From contig CALJNA010000104.1 of NCBI GenBank assembly GCA_937981955.1, forward strand, positions 1 to 53,097: 53,097 nt of DNA, read 5' to 3'. Positions 25,631 through 35,941 of this stretch are shown piece by piece; within the stretch, counting starts at the first letter, position 1; every line of letters begins with the position of its first letter. Origin of the DNA: an uncultured Granulosicoccaceae bacterium. Its GTDB lineage: Bacteria; Pseudomonadota; Gammaproteobacteria; Granulosicoccales; Granulosicoccaceae. Both the position numbers and the translations under genes were made by a program. Below the pieces are notes generated by a model, which ran no database searches, had not been told where the DNA came from, and saw nothing but the letters and a program-made list of their open reading frames with translations.

Positions 25631-26254
25631 GTGGACCAGGCATTACTTGACAAGTTGGCATTGCGGGAGCTGATCGATAATTGGGCCATCTGGCGTGATG
25701 CCGGGTTCTGGGAAAAGTTCAGAACAGTTTGGCACGATGATGGTCGAATGATGGCGACCTGGACCCAGGGTACTGCCGATGAATTTATTGAAATGAACAA
25801 GCAGGGTTGGGAACGTGGTGTTTCCATTCTGCATTTTCTGGGCGGTTTTAACTGCGATATTGCAGGGAATCGCGCAGTTACACAAACAAAGATGACGATA
25901 TCCCAACGCGGTGAAGTGCATGGTGTTTTAGTTGACGTGGTTTGCACCGGCCGATTTTACGATTTTCTTGAAAAGAGAAATGATCGATGGGGCATGTGTT
26001 TGCGACAGCCAATCTATGAAAAAGACAGATTGGACCCGATTGATCCAAACGCTAAAGTCACACTCGATTCGAATGTACTTGCTGAATTTCCTGTGGGCTA
26101 TCAACACCTGGCCTATCTTCAATCGCAGGTTGGGTATCCGGTAAAAAAAGACATGCCCGGTTTAAAAGGTGCGGAGGTTGAAACACTATACGCAACAGGT
26201 GCAGATTGGTTGGCAGGAAAAAGGATAGCCTGGGCTGGTTTTAATTGGGGCTAG
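25631..26254 (+). CDS. SnoaL-like NTF2-fold protein
   Basis: A 207-residue single-domain NTF2-fold protein. The start ALRELIDNWAIWRDAGFWE followed by FRTVWHDDGRMMATW is the typical beginning of SnoaL-like proteins, with an acidic/His pocket. Functions in the family include isomerases, dehydratases and small-subunit-like roles in ring hydroxylation. GTG start with AAGGAG 10 bases upstream. Lies in the rightward run between the dioxygenase and the OsmC-like gene; a part in the catabolic pathway is inferred. Confidence 0.72.
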   Translation: MDQALLDKLALRELIDNWAIWRDAGFWEKFRTVWHDDGRMMATWTQGTADEFIEMNKQGWERGVSILHFLGGFNCDIAGNRAVTQTKMTISQRGEVHGVLVDVVCTGRFYDFLEKRNDRWGMCLRQPIYEKDRLDPIDPNAKVTLDSNVLAEFPVGYQHLAYLQSQVGYPVKKDMPGLKGAEVETLYATGADWLAGKRIAWAGFNWG

Positions 26255-26335
26255 AACCGTTTTAAGTTTACCAGGCAAAATAAACGAGAATGCAAAGCCA
26301 AATAAGGCTGTGCAGGTATAAATTGGAGAAACATT

Positions 26336-27511
26336 ATGGGTGCATTGGGTGAAGACATCATCGGTGCCAGTGATCAGCCGCCGTTTTTCAAAGTAGCCAA
26401 TGCACAGGCTATTGCCGCACCGGAGAATCGCAAAGGTGATGCCGTTCGAACATACGTTCGCTCACTTTCCGGCTTTCAAAAGGAGGCGTTGGTACGCTCA
26501 GCTAAAACTGGAGACACTTGGCGTTTAGTCAGTGATGAGGGTCCGTATTTAAATGGACACGATGCTGCATGCTGTCCGTTGGCATTTTTGTCAGTTGGTA
26601 TGGTGGCCAGTTTTATGAACGAAATTCTGGCTTACGCTGAGCAGCAGAATGTCACTATTAATAAACTCAAGTTAATCCAGGACAACTATTACACGATGAA
26701 AGGTTCGATGCCACGACGCACAATGATCGGTGGTGCAGAGAACATCGATTTGCAAGTGGAAATTGATTGCGATCTGGACGATGAAAAACTCAATGCGTTT
26801 TTATTGCAGGCAACTTACGCATCACCGTTGAACGGATTAATGCGTGGAAAATTGGATAGCCTGTTTAAACTGGCAAAAAATAATCAGGAAATTGCGTGTA
26901 ACAAAGCCACTGAGCTCAACAGTCCCATTCTGGCCGATCCGGGCAATCTGTTTGTTAGTCTTGATGCCATGCCTTCTGGTGATACCCTGCTGGAAACAGT
27001 TGGCCCAACACCGAAAAAAGAAGTGAAAGGCGGTACTGCAACAGGTAGCTCCTCACTGTCTGATGAGCAAGATCGAAGACTGAATATTGGTGCAGTAGCC
27101 GTGCTACGCGAAGATGGCATAAAAGAGATTCAGCAAATGCAGTATTCTCCTTACGGCACGTCATTCCGCTTGCTTAGTTCCGAGGACGGTCGTGCGCCGG
27201 ATGCGAATACATTGATTAGCGCAGGCATCGGTTTTTGTTTTATGACACAGTTTGGTCGATTCGTCTCCATGTTGAAACTTGATCTGCCAGATTACCGCAT
27301 AGTGCAAGATTCGCACTTCAGTCTTGGGGGCGCTTCTGGCAATACCGGCAAACCTGGTGAGGCGGACCCACTGGAAACTCACGTGTTTCTTGAAACATCG
27401 GAATCGGATGAAACTGCGCAGGAAATGCTGGATATTTCAGAGCAAACTTGTTTTCTGCATGCTTTCTGTCGCACAGATTTGAAAACTAAATTGAAGGTCA
27501 TCCGCACATAG
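26336..27511 (+). CDS. Tandem OsmC-like domain protein
   Basis: A 391-residue protein containing two OsmC/Ohr-like folds in a row. Domain 1 (about residues 35-185) has HDAACCPLAFLSVGMVASFM, with Cys in the core helix. A linker of Gly/Ser/Thr-rich sequence follows near 236-246. Domain 2 (about 250-391) has SAGIGFCFMTQFGRFVSMLK and a late LHAFCR. OsmC proteins reduce peroxides with paired Cys or bind fatty or aromatic thiols. Single-domain proteins are about 140 residues, so this is a duplication fusion. It lies just before ligA, suggesting oxidative protection or an assisting role for the ring-cleaving enzyme. About 120 bases with a small inverted repeat follow. Confidence 0.72.
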   Translation: MGALGEDIIGASDQPPFFKVANAQAIAAPENRKGDAVRTYVRSLSGFQKEALVRSAKTGDTWRLVSDEGPYLNGHDAACCPLAFLSVGMVASFMNEILAYAEQQNVTINKLKLIQDNYYTMKGSMPRRTMIGGAENIDLQVEIDCDLDDEKLNAFLLQATYASPLNGLMRGKLDSLFKLAKNNQEIACNKATELNSPILADPGNLFVSLDAMPSGDTLLETVGPTPKKEVKGGTATGSSSLSDEQDRRLNIGAVAVLREDGIKEIQQMQYSPYGTSFRLLSSEDGRAPDANTLISAGIGFCFMTQFGRFVSMLKLDLPDYRIVQDSHFSLGGASGNTGKPGEADPLETHVFLETSESDETAQEMLDISEQTCFLHAFCRTDLKTKLKVIRT

Positions 27512-27533
27512 TCTAAAGTGCTGTATTAACTCA

Positions 27534-27564
27534 TTCACGATCAGGTATCAGGCCGAATCGTGAA
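27534..27564 (+). other. Inverted repeat between OsmC-like gene and ligA
   Basis: TTCACGAT at 27534-27541 pairs with ATCGTGAA at 27557-27564 around a 15-base loop. No T-run follows, so it may be an operator or a processing site rather than a terminator. Confidence 0.3.
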
Positions 27565-27631
27565 AGCTCATTTTCTGATAGAACAGTGCCAAAGTGCATT
27601 TGTTCTCGGTACATATTAAAGGGGGGTGCTC

Positions 27632-28932
<1,301 letters not shown>

Positions 28933-28957
28933 GACTTGTAGTTCTGTTATTCACTTA

Positions 28958-28989
28958 GCTGGACGCGAGCGTTATCGCCCGCGTCCAGC
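28958..28989. terminator. Bidirectional hairpin terminator between ligB and VOC gene
   Basis: GCTGGACGCG at 28958-28967 pairs perfectly with CGCGTCCAGC at 28980-28989; the stem continues after one mismatch to a TTAT tetraloop. It sits in the 84-base gap between convergent genes. There is no long T-run. Confidence 0.7.
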
Positions 28990-29016
28990 ACGTTCGTTAC
29001 CGATTTAGTTGGTATG

Positions 29017-29799
29017 TTAAGAAGCACTAACCGATACTTCTATACCCCATGGGTCAACGTATTGCCCTCCATCAAGTCCGGCATTGTCAGATAGAAAATC
29101 GATCCGAGTCAGTCCAGTGCTATCCATCGAACGTTGCCTGGCGTTCTTGCTGTTCCAGGTATTAGCTCCGATGTGATGGTGATAACCACCTGATCCATAA
29201 AAACCCATGGAAGATGATCTCGCTTTTTGGTCAAATCCGATTGAGTCGCGATAGAATTCATCGGCCTGGTCAACATTGCCAACTTGCAGGTGTACATGTC
29301 CGATCACTGAGTCGCTTGGTGCTCCTTGCCATTGCTCGTTTGAATTTGCTGCGAGTTCATTCAGGTCAAGTGGCAACGTGTCGATTTTTATGGAGTCGTC
29401 CACGATCGTCCATTGGCTGCGATCACGGTCAGCGTATATTTCTATGCCGTTGCCTTCCGGGTCGTGCAGATAGATTGCTTCACTAACCAGATGATCTGCC
29501 GCTCCGTCTATTTTAATTCCCTGTTTGGCTGCATGCATGAGCCATGCACCAAGATCTGTTCGCGACGGCAATAAAAAAGCTGTATGAAAAAGACCGGCCT
29601 CGGTAGGGCGACGTTTCGCTGCTGGGTTTTCTTGCAGATGCAACAATGCCTGCCCGTCAACACCGAGTGACAGTGTCTTATTGTCTTCCGCCACAATATC
29701 CAGTCCGATAATGTTTTGATAAAAATCGGCGATCACATTTCTATTTCGATTGGTCAGAGTAACTGAGCCAATGCTGATGGGTGCGTTACTGGTTGCCAT
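29017..29799 (-). CDS. VOC-superfamily protein, catechol 2,3-dioxygenase (CatE)-like
   Basis: A 260-residue protein with two vicinal-oxygen-chelate modules. The first has SIGSVTLTNRNRNVIADFYQ and GLFHTAFLLP, ending EIYADRDRSQW, a phrase typical of CatE-like extradiol dioxygenases and glyoxalase relatives. The second has IGHVHLQVGNVDQADEFYRD and HHHIGANTW. Putative metal ligands are His and Glu in these strands. AAGGAG lies 8 bases before the chosen ATG. It is convergent with ligB, so this locus holds two unrelated ring-cleavage-type folds. Whether it cleaves catechols or a different diol is unknown. Confidence 0.8.
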   Translation of the reverse strand: MATSNAPISIGSVTLTNRNRNVIADFYQNIIGLDIVAEDNKTLSLGVDGQALLHLQENPAAKRRPTEAGLFHTAFLLPSRTDLGAWLMHAAKQGIKIDGAADHLVSEAIYLHDPEGNGIEIYADRDRSQWTIVDDSIKIDTLPLDLNELAANSNEQWQGAPSDSVIGHVHLQVGNVDQADEFYRDSIGFDQKARSSSMGFYGSGGYHHHIGANTWNSKNARQRSMDSTGLTRIDFLSDNAGLDGGQYVDPWGIEVSVSAS

Positions 29800-30096
29800 A
29801 ATCAATACTCCTTTTTGTTAAACGGTATAGACAATCGGCGTCGATGGTCAGAAAGCAGTCAGTAATTCGATTTGCCAGGGTGAAGTCTACGTTCAGTATG
29901 CGTCGAACTTATCGAATTATGTGTTCTGATAATTGGACCAATGCAATGCTGCATTGGCATTGCAGCGCGATTGTGCGAGAAGGTGGGGTTCGGTATCAAC
30001 TTTTTCAATGTCCATTTTCATCTCCTGTTAAATTCAAAGCAATAAAACAACACTGGGTAAATGTTAAATTAGGGTTTTAGACTTGGAGTAGCCACA

Positions 30097-31647
30097 GTGA
30101 ATCCGATAATCGCAAATAACAAACCGGTATCCGTTAGCTTGAAAGAAGGGGAGGAATACTATTTTTGCGCTTGCGGTAAATCGAGCAACCAGCCGTTTTG
30201 CGATGGCTCACACGCCGGCACGGGTATCACCCCCAAACCCTTCACTGCCGAAGAAAATGGTGATGCGTTTTTGTGTCAGTGCAAACAAACTGCAAATGCA
30301 CCGTACTGTGATGGAACGCATAAACAGTTTGGTGACGATCAAGTGGGTAAGGAGGGCCCGGACGCATCTATTTCTGTTTCTGGCACGCCGGTGGCCAAGC
30401 CTACCAAAGAGGAGCCAACTGTTGCCTTGATTCATCAGCTGGCGCGCGAGGGGCTGTCCAAGGTCGGTCATCATGGACCCATGACGTCAATGGGCGTTCC
30501 CCGGTTTCAGTTACCGCATTGGGATGACTTGCAACTGATGGTGGCCCAAATGGCAACCAAACCGTTAATGGACGAAGACCCGGTTGAAACCAATCTGGTA
30601 ATCGGGCCAGAGGCAAAGAAACCGTTAGCGTTAACTATTCCCTTGTTTGTATCCGATATGAGTTTCGGTGCTTTATCCGAAGAAGCAAAGATCGCTTTGG
30701 CAACTGGTGCAGAGATGGCAGGCACTGGAATTTGCTCTGGGGAGGGAGGCATGTTGCCGGAAGAACAGGCGGCGAATTCGCGTTACTTTTACGAATTGGC
30801 CAGCGCTAAGTTCGGTTATTCAGAAGATGCATTAAAGCGAGTCCAGTGTTTTCATTTTAAAGGTGGGCAGGGAGCAAAGACGGGTACGGGAGGTCATCTT
30901 CCGGGAGCCAAGAACAAAGGCAAGATTTCACAAGTTAGGGGTATACCTGAGGGCACAGCAGCAATTTCGCCACCGACATTTAAAGATTTACATAGCGCAG
31001 ATGATTTCAAAAAGTTTGCTGACCGGGTTAGAGAAATCACCGGGGGAATTCCAATTGGCTTCAAATTGAGCGCTAATCATATTGAGAAAGACATACAGTT
31101 TGCGCTGGATGCCAGTGCTGATTACATCATTCTGGATGGGCGAGGTGGTGGAACAGGAGCCGCTCCTGAAATTTTCAGAGACCATATCAGCGTGCCAACT
31201 ATTCCGGCTTTGGCTCGCGCCCGACGTTATCTGGACGCTCAGGGAGCCAGTGGTCGTGTCACCTTGATTATTACTGGTGGGCTGCGTGTGCCAATCGATT
31301 TCGTTAAGGCGATGGCCCTGGGCGCCGATGGTGTGGCAGTATCGAACAGTGCAATGCAAGCAATTGGCTGCGTGGCGGCCAGAATGTGCAATTCAAATAA
31401 TTGCCCGGCTGGCATCGCAACCCAGAAGGCGGACTTGCGGCAGCGACTCAACGTCGAGAAGTCTGCTCTGCAATTGAAAAACTTTTTTGAAGCATCTACT
31501 GAATTAATGCAAGTTATGGCAAGAGCCTGTGGCCATGATGCACTTTCCAAGTTCAACCAGAACGATCTTGCAACCTGGCATCGTGAGATGGCATCGCTAT
31601 CAGGCGTACGTTTTTCGGGTTACGAGCTGGATGCTCCACACACATGA
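30097..31647 (+). CDS. CDGSH iron-sulfur / glutamate synthase (FMN) domain fusion
   Basis: A 516-residue protein. Two CDGSH-type [2Fe-2S] modules at the N-terminus: C24-x-C26 with C35-DGS-H39, and C60-x-C62 with C71-DGT-H75. Residues about 110-510 form the FMN-binding barrel of glutamate synthase (LFVSDMSFGALSEEAKIALA, GICSGEGGMLPEE, GGQGAKTGTGGHLPG, ILDGRGGGTGAAP, late Cys cluster with NNCPAGIATQ). The glutaminase domain is absent, so it is an FMN/Fe-S oxidoreductase of unknown substrate. GTG start with GGAG upstream. An SDR gene follows after 77 bases. Confidence 0.87.
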   Translation: MNPIIANNKPVSVSLKEGEEYYFCACGKSSNQPFCDGSHAGTGITPKPFTAEENGDAFLCQCKQTANAPYCDGTHKQFGDDQVGKEGPDASISVSGTPVAKPTKEEPTVALIHQLAREGLSKVGHHGPMTSMGVPRFQLPHWDDLQLMVAQMATKPLMDEDPVETNLVIGPEAKKPLALTIPLFVSDMSFGALSEEAKIALATGAEMAGTGICSGEGGMLPEEQAANSRYFYELASAKFGYSEDALKRVQCFHFKGGQGAKTGTGGHLPGAKNKGKISQVRGIPEGTAAISPPTFKDLHSADDFKKFADRVREITGGIPIGFKLSANHIEKDIQFALDASADYIILDGRGGGTGAAPEIFRDHISVPTIPALARARRYLDAQGASGRVTLIITGGLRVPIDFVKAMALGADGVAVSNSAMQAIGCVAARMCNSNNCPAGIATQKADLRQRLNVEKSALQLKNFFEASTELMQVMARACGHDALSKFNQNDLATWHREMASLSGVRFSGYELDAPHT

Positions 31648-31724
31648 CCAATATACCTTTAAACTCGTTGTTCAAATCCGGCTAGCGCTTCAACGCAAAG
31701 CGCTCACAACGATAAGGGCGAAAA

Positions 31725-32495
31725 ATGATGCAGAACTGGAGCGGGTGTAGTGCCATTGTCACAGGCGGCGCCTCAGGGTTGGGTGCGGCTTCTGCTGAAC
31801 GTCTGGCTGCCGATGGTATGCAGGTTACGTTGTTCGACCTTGATGAAGAACAGGGTACGGCGCATGCTGGAAAAATTGGTGGTTCGTTTACCAAAGTCGA
31901 TGTATCTGACCCATCTTCGGTTTCTGCGGGTATCGCAGCCACAAGGGCGGCATTTGGTGATCCACGTGTATTGGTAAATTGTGCCGGTATTGGACGTGCT
32001 GCCAAAACGGTATCGCGAGGTGAGGCGCACGACCCTGAACTGTATGAAACTGTGGTTCGGGTCAATCTGATGGGTACATTTAACTGTGCTAGTCAGGTAG
32101 CCGCCGCCATGTGTGCGGCTGAGACGGTCGATGAGGACGGTTCGCGAGGCGTCATCATCAACACGGCATCTGTTGCGGCATACGACGGTCAAGTTGGGCA
32201 AATTGCCTATGCATCATCCAAAGGCGGGGTCGTTGGTATGACACTGCCAATGGCGCGTGACCTTGCCGACAAAGGCATTCGAGTGTGTGCAATTGCTCCG
32301 GGTCTGTTCCTGACCCCGTTACTGCATGATCTTCCCGAAGAAGTTCAAACCAAGCTTGGTGCTACCGTACCATTTCCACAACGCCTGGGTGATCCTGCCG
32401 AATTTGGCGATCTGGTTAGTCATATTTCAACCAACCCAATGCTTAATGGTGAAGTGATCAGGCTTGATGGCGCACTGCGTATGGCACCCCGATAA
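31725..32495 (+). CDS. Short-chain dehydrogenase (3-hydroxyacyl-CoA dehydrogenase type 2-like)
   Basis: A 256-residue SDR with TGGASGLG (cofactor loop), FDLDEEQG (NAD-type acidic residue), NCAGIG, catalytic Ser in NTASVAAYDGQVGQ, YASSKGG with catalytic Tyr and Lys, and the ending GEVIRLDGALRMAPR. The IINTASVAAYDGQVGQIAY pattern is that of HSD10/3-hydroxy-2-methylacyl-CoA dehydrogenases, which act in beta-oxidation-like steps. It may process CoA esters from the island, but it could serve general metabolism. Ends at a hairpin shared with the convergent Gfo/Idh/MocA gene. Confidence 0.87.
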   Translation: MMQNWSGCSAIVTGGASGLGAASAERLAADGMQVTLFDLDEEQGTAHAGKIGGSFTKVDVSDPSSVSAGIAATRAAFGDPRVLVNCAGIGRAAKTVSRGEAHDPELYETVVRVNLMGTFNCASQVAAAMCAAETVDEDGSRGVIINTASVAAYDGQVGQIAYASSKGGVVGMTLPMARDLADKGIRVCAIAPGLFLTPLLHDLPEEVQTKLGATVPFPQRLGDPAEFGDLVSHISTNPMLNGEVIRLDGALRMAPR

Positions 32496-32537
32496 TACTG
32501 GAGCGTAACAACTGCTCGACATTTACATTGTGGGCGA

Positions 32538-32563
32538 CCCTGCTTTACAGAAGTAGAGCAGGG
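32538..32563. terminator. Hairpin between convergent SDR and inositol-dehydrogenase-like genes
   Basis: CCCTGCT at 32538-32544 pairs with AGCAGGG at 32557-32563, continuing through a G-T pair and TAC/GTA to an AGAA tetraloop: an 11-pair stem. No T-run follows, so bidirectional termination is likely but not certain. Confidence 0.55.
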
Positions 32564-32591
32564 CACTGTGTAATTATAATTCGTTGAGTCT

Positions 32592-33587
32592 TTATATATC
32601 GGAGAGCTTGACTGGCAAACCTGTTTTTGCTGACTGTGTTGCGGCTTCTGCCAGTTCCAACGCGGCGACACCTTCTTCCAAAGTCACGGGCATGTCGGTT
32701 TTAGACGCAACGGCATTCACAAATGCGTCCAATTCAATTTTATATGCGGGCATGTATCTTTCGAGAAAGAAGTAAGTTGGTTTGGCGCTTACGACACCAT
32801 CGACAGTTGATTTTACCATCGTAGTTTCAGGTACGTTTTGAACCTGCAGATGTCCTTTGCTGCCGAGTAGCTCCAGTCGTTGATCGTAGCCGTAACTGGC
32901 GCGCCGGGAATTTTTAATAACGGCGATCTTGCCGTCGCGGTATTGTAAGGTGGCAACGGCTGTATCCACGTCGCCGGCTTTTCCAATGTCCGGGTCGACT
33001 AACGATGTTCCAATGGCCGTAATCGATTCGGGATTTTCACCCATGATGAAATTAGCCATATCCAAATCATGAATCATCATGTCGCGAAACAAACCACCTG
33101 ACACTTTCACGTAGTCGATGGGCGGTGGGGCCGGATCGAAAGAGGTAATGGAAAGCAGCTCTGGTTTGCCGATTTCACCAGCATCTGCAGCTGCTTTGAC
33201 TGCTGCAAAGCTTGGATCAAAGCGTCGATTAAAGCCGATCATTATTGGTTGTCCGCTCGACTTGGTTGCGGCAAGACAGGCTCGTGCGCGAGCAAGACTC
33301 AAATCGACCGGTTTTTCGCAAAAGACCGCTTTACCGGCGGAGACCGCCGCTTCGATTAAGTCAGAATGCGTGTCTGTCGATGTGGCGATGAGCACCGCAC
33401 CAATATCAGGGTCGGTAATTATTTGCTCGTTTGTTAGAACGCGGCAACCATGTTCGGCGGCCAGCTTCTCAGCATTCGCAGAGAATACATCCGATACGGC
33501 AACCAGTTCACATTGAGCGTGCGCTTTAATCGCAACCGCATGGACGGCACCGATGCGGCCGGCGCCGAGTAGACCTACTTTAAGCAT
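32592..33587 (-). CDS. Gfo/Idh/MocA oxidoreductase, myo-inositol 2-dehydrogenase-like
   Basis: About 331 residues: Rossmann motif GLLGAGRIG (residues 5-13), FCEKPVDL with the conserved catalytic-region Lys, GFNRRFDPSF, and the GGLFRDMMIHDLDMANF segment bearing the Asp and His of inositol dehydrogenases. It oxidises a polyol or sugar with NAD. The ATG at 33587 has GGAAA upstream; another ATG five codons earlier is possible. No other iol genes are nearby, so the substrate is uncertain. Confidence 0.85.
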   Translation of the reverse strand: MLKVGLLGAGRIGAVHAVAIKAHAQCELVAVSDVFSANAEKLAAEHGCRVLTNEQIITDPDIGAVLIATSTDTHSDLIEAAVSAGKAVFCEKPVDLSLARARACLAATKSSGQPIMIGFNRRFDPSFAAVKAAADAGEIGKPELLSITSFDPAPPPIDYVKVSGGLFRDMMIHDLDMANFIMGENPESITAIGTSLVDPDIGKAGDVDTAVATLQYRDGKIAVIKNSRRASYGYDQRLELLGSKGHLQVQNVPETTMVKSTVDGVVSAKPTYFFLERYMPAYKIELDAFVNAVASKTDMPVTLEEGVAALELAEAATQSAKTGLPVKLSDI

Positions 33588-33784
33588 GCTAGATATTTCC
33601 ATTTACGTACTATTAAGAGAGCGATATTGTCGCTATTTTTGACCCGGTGCAAGCGTTTATTGCTGGAAATCAAACTTACGCATAAGTGATTGTACGGTCA
33701 TCTTCGTGTCGTTCATTCAACTGCTGGGGATTATACGATCAGGTATCGTATCTCGTCTATTATCGAAATTTGTCAGGTAAAAGC

Positions 33785-34321
33785 ATGAGTGAGTTACGCA
33801 GTGCCTCCTATTGGGTGGGGCATGGGGTCATGATTCTGGCGACGGTTATCGGTGTCTTTCTAGCCGCTACCGTGGGTTTCAAGCAGGCATTGAAACTGGA
33901 TCTGCTGCAAGCGGATAGAGGTACCTATTACGTTTCGGAGTCCCTGTTTCAGGAGCTTCAGTTTAACGATCAGAATATGCAGAAATACATTAAAGGATTG
34001 GAAGGCAAATCGCTTGTGTTTAATGAGCACATTGAGGGTATCAAGTTGAATAGTTTTATGTTCAGCGCTGCAGAGGAATCTGAATCTGTTTTTGAAATAG
34101 TCCCAGATCTTTTGAGTGAAGTATCCCAGTATTATTTCAACGTCGGAAATGCGTTGGATCTATATTACAAATCCAATATGGAATCGCCAGCCAATTTAAT
34201 GAATGTGATTAAGGCTGAAACACGAAAGCTTGCGGAGCAGGAAACACTGAATCGGTTGGAAGACTACAACAATAGGCTTGCGGTGAATTTGAAAGAGCGT
34301 GGTATACCCGTTGAACGCTGA
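33785..34321 (+). CDS. Membrane-anchored protein of unknown function
   Basis: A 178-residue protein with one transmembrane helix at about residues 10-33 (GVMILATVIGVFLAATVGF) and a mostly helical, charged region afterwards, containing an acidic stretch around residue 90 and a likely coiled coil at the end (AETRKLAEQETLNRLEDYNN). AGGTAA precedes the ATG. I recognise no family. It stands alone between two leftward genes. Confidence 0.6.
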   Translation: MSELRSASYWVGHGVMILATVIGVFLAATVGFKQALKLDLLQADRGTYYVSESLFQELQFNDQNMQKYIKGLEGKSLVFNEHIEGIKLNSFMFSAAEESESVFEIVPDLLSEVSQYYFNVGNALDLYYKSNMESPANLMNVIKAETRKLAEQETLNRLEDYNNRLAVNLKERGIPVER

Positions 34322-34388
34322 AATAATCAACAGTGAAATGTTGAATAGCGAAATTTATTGGAGTTGAAATTAGTAGAGTAAATCGTGT

Positions 34389-35456
34389 TCAGCCGCTTAA
34401 GCTTGCTTCACCATTCTGTAGCTGTTTTGCCAGATCTTTCTGATACGCGAACAGGGCAGGTAGCCCACCAGTGTGAATAAACAGAACGCTTTCATCTTGT
34501 TTGATTATTTTTCGCTTTGCCAAAGATATTAATCCCGCCATTGTTCTACCGGAGTACACCGGGTCGAGCAATAGCGCTTCGAGTTGCGCAGCTTCGGTCA
34601 GGGCTGTCATAACGGCCGAATTCAACTGCCCGTATCCTGGATGTAAAACCTGATCATCAACCAACACGTCGTCCCTGTTGATCTGAGTTACTTCACCAAG
34701 CAGTGTGGCGATTTCGCGCGTGCGTTGCAAAATACGCGCGTGTTGTTGTGTGGCATCACGTCGAACGCAAATGCCGTGAACAGGTATTTGCCAGTCAATG
34801 CTTCGAGCACCTGCCAGAAAACCACCATGGGTTAACCCGCTACCTGAGGGAATAACGATATGGTCAGGTGTCAGTTGCATGTCTTGTAGTTGCACCAAAC
34901 ATTCGGCTGCGCATTGTGCATAACCAAGGCCGCCAAGCGGCGGGTGGTCTATTCCCAAGTGAATGACATAAGGGGTGTGGCCGCGGCTTGTCAGTTCCTC
35001 TGCCAGGTTGTCCAGATTGGCATCTGCCGCGGTTTCATTTTCACCTTCGGGAAAGTAATGAAGCTCTGCACCGAGCAATTGGTTAAGCAATACATTGCCA
35101 GAGTGGTTATAAATAAAGTCGTCCTTTGGAACACGGTCTTCAAGTTGCACGACAGCATGCCAGCCTAATTTATTCGCAGCTGCTGTGCAAAGCCGCGTGA
35201 AGTTTGACTGAACAGCCCCGGTAATTAATACCGTATCGGCATCGATTTCTTTTGCAGGCCCAAGATAATACTCGAGTTGGCGAACCTTGTTACCACCCAT
35301 TGCCAGTGTTGCTGTGTCATCTCGTTTGACGAACAGTTTGATGCCGAGCTTTTCGCCAAGCCGATGTAAAGGTTCAATGGGTGTTGGTTGTACGCCAAGG
35401 TCAACTCTTGAGTGACGGGCAAGACCAGGCAACAGTTTATCAGCATCAGTTGGCAC
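34389..35456 (-). CDS. D-cysteine desulfhydrase / L-cysteate sulfo-lyase-like PLP enzyme
   Basis: A 355-residue fold-II PLP enzyme of the ACC deaminase/D-cysteine desulfhydrase family: VKRDD near 43-47, PLP lysine K57 in GGNKVRQLEYYLG, TGAVQSNFTR (Ser of the substrate site), PSGSGLTHGG phosphate loop, and DPVYSGRTMAGL. Family members release sulfide from D-cysteine, deaminate ACC, or release sulfite from L-cysteate (CuyA). In this sulfur-rich window the cysteate option is attractive but not shown by sequence reading. GTG start with GGAG 10-13 bases upstream. It lies 5 bases after the arylsulfotransferase-like fragment. Confidence 0.8.
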   Translation of the reverse strand: MPTDADKLLPGLARHSRVDLGVQPTPIEPLHRLGEKLGIKLFVKRDDTATLAMGGNKVRQLEYYLGPAKEIDADTVLITGAVQSNFTRLCTAAANKLGWHAVVQLEDRVPKDDFIYNHSGNVLLNQLLGAELHYFPEGENETAADANLDNLAEELTSRGHTPYVIHLGIDHPPLGGLGYAQCAAECLVQLQDMQLTPDHIVIPSGSGLTHGGFLAGARSIDWQIPVHGICVRRDATQQHARILQRTREIATLLGEVTQINRDDVLVDDQVLHPGYGQLNSAVMTALTEAAQLEALLLDPVYSGRTMAGLISLAKRKIIKQDESVLFIHTGGLPALFAYQKDLAKQLQNGEASLSG

Positions 35457-35461
35457 TAGAT

Positions 35462-35794
35462 TTAACTACTCCGGATTAATCGGCAATTCAGCAATCTAAA
35501 CTCTTCCGCGAAGCTCCTGGTTTCTATGGGCATAGTGCCGTGCACTGAAAAGCCAGTTGATTTGCCGTATTGTTCAATTTCATTGAAAAGTGGGCATTTA
35601 TTCTCCCAGACAACTTCGCTGTCTGAGGTTACTTCAAAATTACATCCTTTTGCACCTTCGCGAATGAGTGTGTTGCCCGAAGAGAGTCGCTGAGCACCCC
35701 AATGAACGCACGGAGACATGAGCAGATAGCCGGGCGCTGATTTACCCGTGTGGTTCAGGGTGATCCCCGTTCGCAGGCTCTGCATAAAAACCAT
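35462..35794 (-). pseudogene. Arylsulfotransferase (ASST)-like C-terminal fragment
   Basis: A 110-residue reading frame whose centre, WGAQRLSSGNTLIREGAKG, continuing FEVTSDSEVVWE, matches the late beta-propeller repeat of the Arylsulfotran_2 family (usually around 400-500 residues). Nothing upstream in any frame continues the propeller, so it appears to be a remnant rather than a whole enzyme. The N-terminal SAPGYLL region and the last 30 residues match nothing I know. Full-length relatives are assigned to sulfate transfer between aryl donors and acceptors. It could still be expressed with the PLP gene that follows. Confidence 0.5.
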
Positions 35795-35941
35795 GACTCC
35801 ATCAGATCTGTGTCAGCTTACCCTTTACGGGCGGCAATCTCATACTTTTTGCTTCATCCTTCTGGTCCAATGCCTTGCCGACAATGAATAAAGTTGTCAA
35901 TATGGCCATTATCTTGTTGCAAAAAGCGAATCTCAACAACC

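Noticed and set aside
29844..30080. A 78-codon frame upstream of the CDGSH gene
   Set aside because: Atypical composition and no ribosome site; treated as the leader of the rightward gene.
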